DNA of 64,000 bases from Thecamonas trahens ATCC 50062 (GCF_000142905.1 NW_013657668.1:314912-378911); one strand, 5' to 3'; positions 1 through 9,923 are shown, numbered from the stretch's first letter. Notes: generated from the sequence alone by a model not told the origin. Program-made: numbers and translations.

Positions 1-1507
1 CTACGCCTTGAAAACAAGGTCGCTGGCGCCGTCAGCGCCGCGCGAGAGCGGCGTGTTGATGATGGCGGTAACGTCGGCGTCGGCAACGTCGGCGACCGAG
101 CCCGATGGCCACGACGGCGGCTCCAGCTTGGCGGGAACGGAGCCCGAGGCCGGGTTGAGCGAGCCGAGGGCAGCAACGCGAGCGTACGACTCGCGGCCGA
201 CGGCAAAGTCCGGTGACTTGATAAGGCGAACGGCGGCGCGGTACTCGTCGCGCATGGCCTCGTGCAGCGTCTTATCAGCGGCAGAGCGGATGAGCTCGAA
301 CGAGACCTTGAGCGCCAGCGGCGAGCAAAAGGCGAGAGATGCCAGCATGCGGGCGCCCCACGGCGAGTTGAGGACCGACAGCCGCTCAACCAACATCTCC
401 ATGGACGGCGCCTCGCCAAAGGTCCACTCCAGCGCGCCCGACGGCTCACCGCCATCGCGCCCGGACAGGGTCTTGTCGAGGGCGGCGCGGCGGTGAGCCA
501 GGCCTTCAGGCGACTTTTCGAGCTCGAGCCATGCTGCGTTGCCTTCGAGGTTGTCGATGAAAAATGTGAGGACGTCGTTGATGCGCTCATACGACGCGGC
601 GTCGGTCGTGAGCGTAGCAAGCTCATCAAGCAGCGCAGGCAGCTTGTCCGAGCCCAGGTAGTGGGTGGCAAGACCAGCGTGAAGGAGTGACCGGCCGTTG
701 AGCCGCCGTCCGGTGAGGCCCATGTACGCGCCCATGCCAAACGGCATCCGCGCGAGCACGTACGACGCGCCTCCGGTGACTGGCAAACCGGCTCGGACCT
801 CGTCGACCGCCAATGACGCAGCCTCGGTCGCCACCGACCACCGCCCTGCGGCCGAGACGCCAAACGTACCCAGCGCCGCATGACCATCGATGAGCGCAAT
901 GTGGTGGTTCTCAAACCGCGCGCTGACAAGCTCGGCAAGCTTAAAGTACTCGGCGAGGTATGCGGCCGCCTTGTCGCCGGCGAGCGCCTCGAGATCAAAG
1001 CCGGCCGAGAAGACCTTGTTGGTCTTGGGTGAAGCCTGAAGCACCACCGCCGCCACGTTGGGGTCAATCGACCACCGCTGTCCTCCACCCCCACGTCGGC
1101 ATTGCCCGCCGCATTGCACCACATCGCCCCAGCATGTCGCACCCGGTGCCGTGAGTCAGCACCCATCCTGCCCTTCGCCTCTTCCCTCCCCTTCCTGCAA
1201 TCTTCTCCCGCTAGCTTCGTACCGCATAGTGCTCCTGCAGCTCCGCGAGAAGGTTGCTCGAGAGCGAGGCCTTGGCCTCGGTGTCAAGCGTCACCAGGCG
1301 CAGGTTGTTGTTGGCGCGGAGGCCAAGGGCAGCGTCGCTGGCCGTGCCGCCGACGGCCTCCAGCCGCGACCGCAGCGGGCGCGAGCCGATACGCTTGCGG
1401 TACGTCGCCATGGATGCGGCGACGCCGGCCCCTGCCGCTGGCCCGCACACTCGTGCCGCGAGCCGCAGGCTCCCGGCCTGTGTTGCTGCTAGAACGCGCG
1501 TGAGCAT
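1..1507 (-). CDS. 3-hydroxyisobutyryl-CoA hydrolase-like protein (crotonase fold)
   Basis: Two exons: 1507-1223 and 1077-1, joined in phase 0 across an intron with GTACG donor and CAG acceptor, giving about 453 residues. The first exon starts with an Arg/Ala-rich, acid-free leader that looks like a mitochondrial presequence, then the first strand of the crotonase fold (NNLRLVTLDTEAKASL). Exon 2 carries the oxyanion-hole stretch (KVFSAGFDLEAL), the GTFGVSAAGRWSVATE segment, and a C-terminal SPLALKVSFELI..EYRAAV region typical of HIBCH, the valine-catabolism hydrolase, rather than of a plain enoyl-CoA hydratase. The conserved catalytic Glu is present in AVDEVRAG, but the usual PDVGG Asp is replaced (LPVTGG), so activity or substrate may differ. 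The stop codon is at the first base of the window. Family is well supported; exact substrate is inferred. Confidence 0.82.
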
Positions 1508-1683
1508 GGCTAGTAGGGTGCAGCGTCGAGTGTTCGTCGGCGGGCGAGAGATGCCGGTGCAAGCAGCGGCAGCTCGAGCGAGCCGAGCTTTTCCGGCCGA
1601 TGCGGAGGAAAGCTGTGTCATTTACGGATGCTTTGCGCTGGAGCACTGCGGCGCGGCGGCCATGCTGCGGACAACGCAGGCAG

Positions 1684-2629
1684 CTAGCGGCCAAGAAGCT
1701 TGCGCTTCTTCTTGGGCGGTTCGGGGACGGGCATAGCCTTGATGTCGACGCCGACCTCCTCATCGGTCTCGACGCCCATCAGCTCCAGCAGCGCTGCGGG
1801 CTTCTTGCCCGAGTTCTCAGCGAGCAGGTCGACACAGTCCTTGATGATGCGCTTGCGCTTCTTCCATGTCTTGTGCGCCTCGGCGTAGACGTTTGCCAGC
1901 TTGTTGAGGTCGTCTCGCGAGAGCATCTCTCGGTCCGACAGCTCGAGCTTCTCGAGCTTGGCCGACTTGCTCGCATACTCTTCGCGGAGCGCACTGAGCT
2001 CAGCTTGGAGCGCCTCGTTGGTCGGCATCGCTTCGAGTGCCTTGTTACGTCCGGCGAGGTTGACCAGGGCTGAGTCGAGATCCTCCACCTCGGCCTGGAG
2101 TTCCGCGATGCTGGCGTCGACCTCGGCGAGCTCCTCCTCGGACAGCTGAGGCAGATTGTCCTGCGAGATGACATAGATCTTCTGCTTCTTGTACATCTTC
2201 TTGGTCAACACGCCTTCGTCTGCGAGAACGTCCATCATCTTGACAACAGCTGTGCGGGTGAACATGCCGGCGAGGCCGTCCACCAGGTTGGTGTTGTTGA
2301 ACGGCCGATTCTCCTGGTGGGGCGTGAGTCGCTCTCGTCTTGCTCCCCGCTTGCACACACACACACACTCGCTCGCTCTCATGCAACACCAAACTTACCC
2401 GTGTAAAGTACTCAATCATGGCCTTCCGGACTGTGTGGTGGTGCGTGTGGACGGTGAGTATGCAACGGGAAGGGGGGGGGGGGGGGGGGGGAGGGGGAGC
2501 AAGAAACACGACCTTTTTCGGGCACGACGTACGCTGGCCCTCGTCACCCTTGGCCTTGGAGGACCTGGAGGACTTGGACCTGGAGGACTTGGACTTGGAG
2601 GACTTGGAGGGCTTGGAAGACTTGGCCAT
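1684..2629 (-). CDS. HOP2: Homologous-pairing protein 2 (Hop2/TBPIP, PSMC3IP)
   Basis: Three exons: 2629-2533, 2430-2399 and 2313-1684, with phases 1 and 0 and donors GTACGT and GTAAGT; total 252 residues. Exon 1 encodes a Lys/Ser-rich leader. Exons 2-3 form the winged-helix N-terminal domain (AMIEYFTR + ENRPFNNTNLVDGL, then FTRTAVVKMMDVLADEGVL and the KKQKIY hallmark). A long coiled coil with leucine heptads follows (about residues 95-185), then a C-terminal helix with the KTWKKRKR basic patch and a PPKKKRK nuclear-localisation-like tail. In other eukaryotes Hop2 works with Mnd1 to stimulate Dmc1/Rad51 strand exchange in meiosis, so this is a meiotic marker gene in a lineage with no described sex. 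Introns carry a (CA)n tract and a 20-G run. Confidence 0.88.
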
Positions 2630-2636
2630 GTCGATT

Positions 2637-2638
<2 letters not shown>

Positions 2639-2670
<32 letters not shown>
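2639..2670. repeat. (TG)16 dinucleotide microsatellite upstream of Hop2
   Basis: Uninterrupted TG repeat on the plus strand, ending 9 bases before the Hop2 ATG on the minus strand, so it reads as (CA)16 in the Hop2 5' leader. Confidence 0.95.
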
Positions 2671-2673
<3 letters not shown>

Positions 2674-2975
2674 AGGGGGGGTGGGGGTGGGAGGAGAAGA
2701 GAGTCGAGTGGTCGGTGGTGAGGTGTGAGGTGACGAGTCGATGATGACCGGACGTTAGCATAGCTTACGACTTGTAGCGGCGAGCCGCACGAGACGCACA
2801 GGTCATTGCATCGATGATCAAAATCGGATTCTGTAGCTTGTCTTGCGATGAAAGGGTAGCCAAAGCTAGCCAGCCACAACCACAGATAGATATTGCTGTG
2901 CACTATTATTGTAGGCTAGGGTTGGAAAGCTTGCTACCACTGATTCCACGTCTCGCCACTTTGTTCAGTCCAGAT

Positions 2976-3113
2976 AGGTGACTGGGTGACTATCCTATAC
3001 ATATAAAAGCCTCAAAAATCAGTCCTCAAATGTCAAAAATAATACATTTATATAATACTTACGACAATACGGACTACAATTTGTATTTTTTTGACATCAA
3101 AAATATATTCATG
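2976..3113. repeat. AT-rich repeat A, copy 1 (partner at 3133-3270)
   Basis: A 138-base AT-rich block repeated nearly identically 157 bases downstream, with only a few mismatches. It begins AGGTGACTGGGTGAC, carries a TATAAAAG box-like string, and contains an inverted repeat (arms 3031-3046 and 3082-3096) able to form an A/T stem of about 15 pairs. The copies are separated by about 20 unique bases. Confidence 0.92.
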
Positions 3114-3132
3114 CGATGGCTTCGGTCCCCAG

Positions 3133-3270
3133 AGGTGACTGGGTGACAATCCTATACATATAAAAGCCTCAAAAATCAGTCCTCAACTGTCAAAAATAAT
3201 ACATTTATATAATACTTACGACAATACGGACTACAATTTGTATTTTTTTGACATCAAAAATATATTCATG
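3133..3270. repeat. AT-rich repeat A, copy 2
   Basis: Second copy of the block at 2976-3113, including the same inverted repeat (arms 3188-3203 and 3239-3253). Its right half is also the start of the 312-bp tandem unit. Confidence 0.92.
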
Positions 3271-3844
3271 TTTTTATGTAAATAAGTTTATATAAGTATA
3301 TAGTTTTGAATTGGTAAGGGGTCACTTAGCTCTCGCAACAGTCGCTCACAGAGATCGCCTTCTACGGGCAGCGAACAACGGCTACGAGGTTGTCCTTGTA
3401 ATAGTCACGTACGGCATCAAGTAGTGTACATCGTCGTGAGAGTGGCTTGCTTGCCAACGCGTCAGATCGCGAGCAAATGCGTGAAACGCTACCCAGGCGA
3501 GAGCCATGAACAGCGCCAATCACTCCCACCGCACAATACGGACTACAATTTGTATTTTTTTGACATCAAAAATATATTCATGTTTTTATGTAAATAAGTT
3601 TATATAAGTATATAGTTTTGAATTGGTAAGGGGCCACTTAGCTCTCGCAACAGTCGCTCACAGAGATCGCCTTCTACGGGCGGCGAACAACGGCTACGAG
3701 GTTGTCCTTGTAATAGTCACGTACGGCATCAAGTAGTGTACATCGTCGTGAGAGTGGCTTGCTTGCCAACGCGTCAGATCGCGAGCAAATGCGTGAAACG
3801 CTACCCAGGCGAGAGCCATGAACAGCGCCAATCATTCCCACCGC
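3221..3844. repeat. 312-bp perfect-junction tandem duplication (2 units)
   Basis: Units 3221-3532 and 3533-3844 abut exactly and differ at only three positions I could find (GTCAC/GCCAC, GGCAG/GGCGG, CACTC/CATTC). Each unit is a chimera: about 100 bases of AT-rich sequence shared with repeat A, then about 210 bases of balanced composition containing a short minus-strand ORF. The second unit stops 17 bases before the ALDH stop codon. High identity implies a recent duplication or one kept homogeneous. Confidence 0.95.
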
Positions 3845-3861
3845 TCACGCAACTCGGACTT

Positions 3862-5602
3862 TTACAGCTTGGAAAGCATCGGAACCATAGAGATGGCCGC
3901 CTTGGCCTTGTCAAAGGCGCCGTCACCGTACATCATGCGGATGACGTTCTGGGCAAAGGCCACACCGTCGTTCTGGTTGACCGGGTACTGCCAGACGGCA
4001 GGGAGCTTGATGGAGAACGGGAAGCGGTCCTCGAGAACAGCCTTGACGTGGGCGCAGGCCTTAAGGCCCTCGGGACCATTGATGCGGCCGACGCCCGAGA
4101 TCTTGGTCCCGCCAAATGGCAACGACTGGCAGACGTATGTGATGCCGTAGTCGTTGATGGCGACCATGCCCGAGACGATAGCGTCGGCGAGCTTGCGGGC
4201 GCGCTTGGGGTCGGACGAGAAAACCGAGGCGCCGAGACCGTACGGGCAGTCGTTGGCGAGGGCGATGACCTCGTCGTCGGTCTGCCACGCCATGATGACC
4301 ATGACAGGGCCAAAGTGCTCCTCCTGCATGATGCGCATGTCGGGGGTGACGTTGATGAGAACGGTCGGCTCCCAGAACTGGCCCTTGTACTTGGTGTTGC
4401 GCTTGCCACCGACAACGGCGGTTGCACCACGGGCGAGGGCGTCGTTGACCAGATCCTCGATGATGTCGAGCTGCCGCGGCATGGTAGTCGAGCCAATATC
4501 GTGGCAGCCCTCGATGGGCGGGCCCTGCGACGACCGCTTGAGCTTGTCCACCACCGCGTTGACAAACTTGTCGTGGATCGAGGCGTGGACAAAGATCCGC
4601 TCCGCGCCCACGCACATCTGCCCGCAAGAGGTAAAGACGCCAAGCATGGCTTGCGAGACCGCATGCTCAAAGTCGGCATCGTCCGTCACAATCATCGGAT
4701 CCTTGCCGCCGAGCTCGAGCACCACAGGCGTGAGCGTCTCCGACGCCGCCGCCATCACCTTGCGTCCGTTCTGTGGCGAGCCAGTGAAGAAGATCTTGTC
4801 GACTCCCGACGTGACCAGGCCGGCGCCAACGTCGCCCCATCCGAGGACAAACTGCACAAGGTCGCCCGAGAAGCCCTCGGCCTCGAGGGCATCGCGCACC
4901 ATGGCCGCGTAGTACTCGGTTGAGTACGAGGTCCACTCGGAGACCTTGATCACTGCTCCGTTGCCGGCGTAGAGGACCGGAAGCAGCGGGCACATGATGT
5001 TGTGAAACGGCCAGTTGAATGGCGCAATGATGCCGCACACCCCCAGCGGGGAGTACTCAACCTGTGCCACCTTTTGGAGGAGCGAGCCCACAGGCCGCGA
5101 CTCGGTCGCCAGCGTCGCTTCGCCGTGCTCCGCGAGGAACCGGATCTTCTCCAGCACAGGGAAGAGCTCGCCGTAGTGCGCGTCCATCATCGTTTTGCCC
5201 GAGTCTAGCATCGACAGCTCGCAGATCTCCGTCTGGTGCTCCACAATGAACTGCTGCATCCGCTTGAGCACACGGTTGCGCGTCGCAAACGACGACTTGC
5301 CCCAGGCCACCTGCGCAGCCCGTGCCTTGGACACAGCCTCCAGAATCTGCGTCCCCCCGCCCCCACCGCACCCCGCATACGCTCGCCGTCAGTCGTGCCT
5401 CTCCCTGCTCCTCCCGCAGTCCTCTCCACCTCCCCGACCTGCCCGCCTCCCGTCTTTGCCGCAGCGCCCGCCACAGCCCGTGGATGCCACCTCACCACCG
5501 CGGCTGCCGACCTACCCCTTCCTGTGTCGTCGACGGCAGCGAGCCCGGGCCGAGCGGCTCCATGGTCGAGGGATCGTAGAGCGGAACGGTCGACGTGTCC
5601 AT
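3862..5602 (-). CDS. NAD(P)+-dependent aldehyde dehydrogenase, ALDH22-like
   Basis: Two exons: 5602-5516 (29 codons) and 5346-3862, phase 0, donor GTAGGT, acceptor GCAG; 523 residues. Exon 1 supplies the usual first ALDH strand (VPLYDPSTMEPLG), and an in-frame TGA just upstream fixes the ATG. Exon 2 has the Rossmann region (IIAPFNWPFHN, FFTGSPQNGRKV), the general-base motif VVLELGGKDP and the nucleophile loop SCGQMC, all intact. The C-terminal QSLPFGGTK..GVGRINGPEGLKAC..K.VLEDR pattern is closest in my reading to plant-type ALDH22. It should oxidise aldehydes to acids; substrate unknown. Divergent from the HSF gene with a 257-bp shared upstream region (5603-5859), in which I see no gene. Confidence 0.9.
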
Positions 5603-5859
5603 GGTGTGTTGTGGTCAAGTGTGGCGGGGGCACTGGTAGTTCTCGTCCAGCCGTTGCCGCCGCTGCCCCTGCTGCCACCGCCTGCTCGGCTGCAGCTGCT
5701 GCAGACAGCCGTCGCTGTCGATCGATCCGCAGCAAACGCACGTCCACCCCGCCAAACTTCCACTGGCCTTACCACGCTCCTCTTCCCTCCTGCAGTGCCT
5801 GCACGCCGCATCCCGGAAGAAGCGGCCTCGTCCCCTTCCCTCTCCCCTTTCCCGTCTTC

Positions 5860-6884
5860 ATGGCGTCTGTACGCGGCCGCACGCCGCGGTTTGTCGAGGC
5901 AGTGTGGAACATGGTCAATGATAGCAACCAGGTAGGCAGCTCACCGTGCCCCGCCCCCCTCCCCTCGCCTTTATCTTCCCCTCCTCCTCACATGAGCCAT
6001 CCCCGCCGCAGCACATCCAATGGTCAAGCGACGGTACAGCGTTTACCATCTATGACAAGAACGCGCTCGCCAAGGAAGTCATCCCGCGCTTCTTCTCGCA
6101 CTCCAAGTACACCTCGTTTGTCCGCCAGCTGCACATGTACGACTTTGAGCGCCGCGACGACCCGCTGTACAACACCTTTGCCCACCCGCTCTTCCTCCGT
6201 GACCATCCCGCCCTCATCGAAGGCATCAAGCGCAAGACTGCGCCGTCAAAGAGTAAGAGCAAGAGCAAGAGCAAGAGCAAGGAGACGGCTCAGTGTTTGC
6301 CACTGGCTCCGGCCGTCGGCGTCATCCGTCGCGTCTGGCCTCCCCCGGACCTGGAGACTGCCGCACCGCCGGCGCCGGTGTCGCTGCTGAGCGGGGCCAC
6401 GGTCTCGTCGTTCTCTTCGCCTCCCGTGTACATGTCGTTTGGCCCATCGGCACCGGCATCCGGCCAGACCAAGATGTTCTCGCCGTCGCTGCTCACCCCA
6501 TCGCTCTTCTCGCTCAAGACGCCGGATATTTCTGCCTTGATGGCGACGCCGCAGTTGGGCGTCCCAATAGCGTCCTTTGCCAGTGGCGGCTCCGAAGTCG
6601 ATGCAGCAAACACCATCGCCCGTCTCAAGGCCGAGAACGCGCGGCTAGCGGATCAGAACTCGCGGCTGCTGAACGAGAACAAGGATCTCCGGGCCCAGCT
6701 TGCAACTGCACGCAAACGGACAGCGGGTAGTCCCCCTCCACATGCGCCTGTTGCCAAGCGAAAGCCGACTCTCTCCCATGGCCTGGTCGTCGACGTCGCC
6801 GCCGCCCGAGCCGCATCGTCGTCTTCGTTTGCCTCGGTCGCCCGCCGCGCCTCTCCACACAGACAACACACATCGGCCACATAG
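5860..6884 (+). CDS. Heat-shock-factor-type transcription factor
   Basis: Two exons, 5860-5931 (24 codons) and 6012-6884, phase 0, donor GTAGGC, acceptor GCAG; 314 residues. The HSF DNA-binding domain spans about residues 8-105 (FVEAVWNMVND, then IQWSSDGTAFTIYD, IPRFFSHSKYTSFVRQLHMYDFER), including the recognition-helix core SFVRQLHMY. A Lys/Ser run follows, then a Pro/Ser-rich middle, then a short leucine-heptad coiled coil (about 225-260: IARLKAENARLADQNSRL) that could mediate oligomerisation. The last 45 or so codons lie inside the first unit of a 145-bp minisatellite, which also supplies the stop codon. HSF proteins bind inverted nGAAn arrays in promoters; whether this one is the stress regulator is not visible. 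Confidence 0.87.
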
Positions 6885-7187
6885 CCATGTGTCTGTCGCC
6901 AAGCGAAAGCCGACTCTCTCCCATGGCCTGGTCGTCGACGTCGCCGCCGCCCGAGCCGCATCGTTGTCTTCGTTTGCCTCGGTCGCCCGCCGCGCCTCTC
7001 CACGCAGACAACACACATCGGCCACATAGCCATGTGTCTGTCGCCAAGCGAAAGCCGACTCTCTCCCATGGCCTGGTCGTCGACGTCGCCGCCGCCCGAG
7101 CCGCATCGTTGTCTTCGTTTGCCTCGGTCGCCCGCCGCGCCTCTCCACGCAGACAACACACATCGGCCACATAGCCAAGGGACGGAG
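6753..7187. repeat. 145-bp minisatellite, three tandem units
   Basis: Units start at 6753, 6898 and 7043 with the same 145-bp period and only a few substitutions. The first unit encodes the HSF C-terminus and its TAG stop; each later unit repeats that TAG. Because 145 is not a multiple of three, each unit shifts frame. The minus strand is open in all three frames through the array, but this follows from composition. The stretch 6885-7299 between HSF and ARPC4 otherwise holds no gene. Confidence 0.96.
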
Positions 7188-7299
7188 AGTTCAATTTGCT
7201 GCTCTACTGGTCAAAGTGCGGTGACAGCAGCTATGGTCATGACTTGCACGCACGCACTCGGCATCGGAAGCCGGCGCAGTGCACACGGCTGCAACCTCA

Positions 7300-8178
7300 T
7301 TACACAAAGGACTTGAGGAACTGCTCGGCGCAGGTACGCGCGCGGGCGTTAAGCTTGAGACGCATGTCCGAGATCTCCTTGTCAATGTCCTCCATAAACT
7401 GGATGATAAAGTCGACCACCTTGTGCTTGTACATGTCCTCGCAGTGGAAGTTTGTGATGAGGAACGAGATGTCGTAGCCCTCGATGGCCTTGCGCCGCAG
7501 GACCACAAAGTTCTCGGCACGCTGCATGAGGAACCGCATGAACTTCTTGCACAGAATAACTTCCACATCATCGGCCTGCTTGATGCAAATCGAGATCCGC
7601 ACCGAGTTGATCGATGCCTCAATGAGCACCTTCTCGTTCTCGTTGCGCGACACCACCAGCGGGTTGAGCACAACCTCGGCAGACGTGCTGTTGTTGTCGT
7701 CGTTGTTGTTACGCACCACAGGCACAAGCCACGCACAAGTCACACACACATACACCCGTGAGTCGTGTCTTCTCCTTCGTCTCCCTCGTCTCCCTCTTCC
7801 TCCCCCCCTCCCCCCTCTGCCCACCCCTTCCCCCACCAGCCCCCCCCCCTTCAACGTACTTGGCCTCAATCTCAGGCTTGTTGTGGCGCTCCACACGCTG
7901 CGACGCAAAGTTGTCCAGGCAGAGCGCAGCCTCGAGCGTGGTCTTGACGGCGTCCAGGTACGGCTTGAGCGTCGACGTCTGCAGAGTGGGCCGTCGCAAG
8001 TCGTTTCAGGCGAAGGCGAGCGAGGCAAAAAAATAGCCAGGCGCACCGCCGCACCCCCCCACACCAACCCCCCGGCGTCCAACGTCTCCTGTGAGTACCT
8101 GGTGCAGCCCCTCTGGATACACCCGCCCCTCTCCGCCTTTCTCCGCCCCTCCTGCCCTCTGCGCTGCCTGCGTACCAT
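7300..8178 (-). CDS. ARPC4: Arp2/3 complex subunit 4 (ARPC4, p20-Arc)
   Basis: Three exons: 8178-8176, 7978-7860 and 7687-7300. Exon 1 is only the ATG; donors are GTACGC and GTACGT, phases 0 and 2. The spliced product is 169 residues, against 168 in human, and aligns end to end: [121 protein letters not shown]4 with ARPC2 forms the structural core of the complex that nucleates branched actin. The second intron has a long C-rich pyrimidine tract. A 244-bp region separates it from divergent PDCD5. Confidence 0.95.
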   Translation of the reverse strand: MVRRQRRGQEGRRKAERGGCIQRGCTRYSQETLDAGGLVWGGAAVRLAIFLPRSPSPETTCDGPLCRRRRSSRTWTPSRPRSRLRSAWTTLRRSVWSATTSLRLRPSTLKGGGLVGEGVGRGGRGGGRGRRGRRRRRHDSRVYVCVTCAWLVPVVRNNNDDNNSTSAEVVLNPLVVSRNENEKVLIEASINSVRISICIKQADDVEVILCKKFMRFLMQRAENFVVLRRKAIEGYDISFLITNFHCEDMYKHKVVDFIIQFMEDIDKEISDMRLKLNARARTCAEQFLKSFV

Positions 8179-8422
8179 GGTCTGTCAGTCTGCGAGTCGA
8201 GTCGGTGCGATGAGCCAGAATTCGTCGCCCGATACCGACGAGTCGGGGTAGGAGCACTGGCCCGCTTGGCTCGGGGCCAGCGGTGGGCGGCTGGCGGGCC
8301 GACGGGCGGGCGGCGAGTGAGGGCCGGCGCGACCGCGACCTACCCTGCTGTCGGCGCGAGACCCTTCTCCGCAAACCCTTGCGCACTCAACTCGCGCACT
8401 CCTTGCTCCGCACACACCCGTA

Positions 8423-8743
8423 ATGGACGACGCCGCCTTTCAGCAGCAGGCCCAGCAGGCCCGCGCCCAAGCCGAGGCCCAGGCCGAAGCCATGGCCCGC
8501 CGCGAGCAGATGCTCGTCCGCATCATGACGCCCGAGGCGCGCGAGCGCCTGGCCACGGTCCGCCTCGTCAACGAGGCCCGCGCCGCCGCCGCCGAGGACC
8601 ACTTCCTCCAGCTCGCCGCCAACGGCCAGCTCGATGCCAAGGTTAACGACTCGCGCCTCAAGGACGTGCTCGAGGCCCAGGGTGCCGCTCCGCGCTCCAA
8701 AATCACCTTTGCGCGCCGGACCCACGACGACGACGACTGGTGA
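8423..8743 (+). CDS. PDCD5: Programmed cell death protein 5 homologue (PDCD5/TFAR19)
   Basis: Single exon of 106 residues. The N-terminus is a Gln/Ala/Arg-rich helix (QQQAQQARAQAEAQAEAM), followed by the PDCD5 core: REQMLVRIMTPEARERLATVRLVN, DHFLQLAANGQL, SRLKDVLEAQG, a basic ITFARR strand and an acidic DDDDW tail. The family is a small DNA/chaperonin-associated helical bundle conserved from archaea to animals; its role outside animals is not defined. Length and motif order match the family. No intron is needed. Confidence 0.9.
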   Translation: MDDAAFQQQAQQARAQAEAQAEAMARREQMLVRIMTPEARERLATVRLVNEARAAAAEDHFLQLAANGQLDAKVNDSRLKDVLEAQGAAPRSKITFARRTHDDDDW

Positions 8744-8963
8744 CTCGCTCTCTCCGCCGTCCTCGCCTTGGACGCCCATCTACCAATGCTTCTTGCCGCC
8801 TGCTCGCCGCTGGCCTCCCGCTTGCATTGGCTATCCGCCCGCCGCCCACTTGTACTTTCAACACATTGTCGATAGCGTCAAGCTGGCTCTCCACCGCCCG
8901 GCCCCCACCCACCCCACCCACCTACCCCGCCTACCCACCCCCACCCCTCTCCTCTCCTACTCC

Positions 8964-9654
8964 ATGGCCGCATCGTCACGTGTCGAGCACGTTGAGGGCG
9001 ACCTTCTCACCATAGACACCCAGTACATCTGCCATCGTACGCTCCTCCCCTCCTTCCCTCCCTCTCCTTCGCCTTCCTCCCTTCTTCCCTTTCAGGCTGT
9101 CCTTCCATTGCCCTCACCTCCCCCCTCTCCGCTTCCTTTACTGCACAGAGACCAATTGCAGGTCCGGCAAGGGCCTGGGCCTGGCCAAGATCCTGTTCGA
9201 GCGCTTCCCGCACGCCAACGTGTACGCAGAGCGCAGGCCGTTTGTCAAGGGCACTCAGTACTCGGTGCCGGGCACGATCGAGGTCCGCGGACACGGGCCG
9301 GGCCCTGACAACCGCGGCGTCATCAACCTCATGGGCCAGGACGCCGGCGGGCCATGCAAGCGCAAGGGCCAGCGTGAGGCCCGCGCAGAGTACTTTGCTC
9401 TTGGTCTGTCCGCCATCGCCGCCCTCGACGACCTCACCTCGATTGCCTTTCCGCACAACATCGGCTGCGGCATCGCCGGCGGCCACTGGCCCGACTACCT
9501 CGCCATGATCGAGGCCTTTGCCGACGCTCGCCCTGACGTCCGCGTCGTCATCGTCTCGCTGCCCAAGGCCAAGCAACAAGCCTGGGCCGGCGTTCTCGAA
9601 CAGCAGAAGCGTGAAGCCGGCTACCGCGTCAAGGGCGACCGCCGCCGCCGCTGA
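8964..9654 (+). CDS. Macrodomain-like protein (ADP-ribose phosphatase-type)
   Basis: Two exons, 8964-9036 and 9149-9654, phase 1, donor GTACGC, acceptor ACAG; 192 residues. The spliced junction restores YICHQTNCRSGKGLGLAK, the family's nucleotide-binding start. After it come LFERFPHANVYAERRP, PGTIEVRGHG, VINLMGQDAGGP and IAFPHNIGCGIAGGHWPDY, the glycine-rich loop. This order matches macrodomain-like proteins acting on ADP-ribose derivatives such as ADP-ribose-1''-phosphate from tRNA splicing; the substrate is inferred from the family. The C-terminus is basic (KGDRRRR). Preceded by 220 bp and followed by 269 bp of gene-free, C-rich sequence. Confidence 0.75.
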
Positions 9655-9923
9655 TGGCAGCAGCTCGATCCAACCCCAGTCCAACTCCGATCCAACTATC
9701 TTCGACCCCGACTCCGACGCCGGTCACCGTCTGACCATCTTCCTATCTTGTCCCCCCCCCCCCCAGCCCCCCCAGCCCCAGCCCCTCCCCATCGGCCACG
9801 AATCCCCCCTTTAAAACGCCACGAACACTCGAGACGTCCCCTTCCCCTCCCCTCCTTCCCCCCCCCCCCTCCCCCCCCCGGCACCCCCTCCGCCTCCGCC
9901 ACTCCTCTACACACACAACCAAC

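Larger units (their letters stand above)
2671..3861. other. Gene-free 1.2-kb intergenic region with AT-rich repeats
   Basis: Lies between the Hop2 start and the ALDH stop, both on the minus strand. I found no convincing coding sequence on either strand. It is by far the most AT-rich part of the window and is dominated by two overlapping duplications (2976-3113/3133-3270 and 3221-3532/3533-3844). The part from 2671 to 2975 is unique and of intermediate composition; I see no tRNA or snRNA signature in it. Confidence 0.7.

Noticed and set aside
3295-3500. 42-residue minus-strand ORF (MALAWVAFHAFARDL..) inside the 312-bp unit
   Set aside because: Too short, no homology recognised, and another frame of the same segment is equally open. 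Noted only as part of the repeat finding.
3736-4923. 395-residue plus-strand ORF over the ALDH gene
   Set aside because: It is antisense to the dehydrogenase, has no motif, and begins inside the tandem repeat. GC-rich codon bias leaves antisense frames open here.
6753-7187. CRISPR-like array
   Set aside because: Units are identical throughout with no repeat/spacer alternation, and the host is eukaryotic. It is a plain minisatellite.
6625-7194. Minus-strand ORFs open in three frames over the minisatellite
   Set aside because: They repeat the 145-bp unit in shifted frames, contain no domain and oppose the HSF C-terminus. They reflect repeat composition only.
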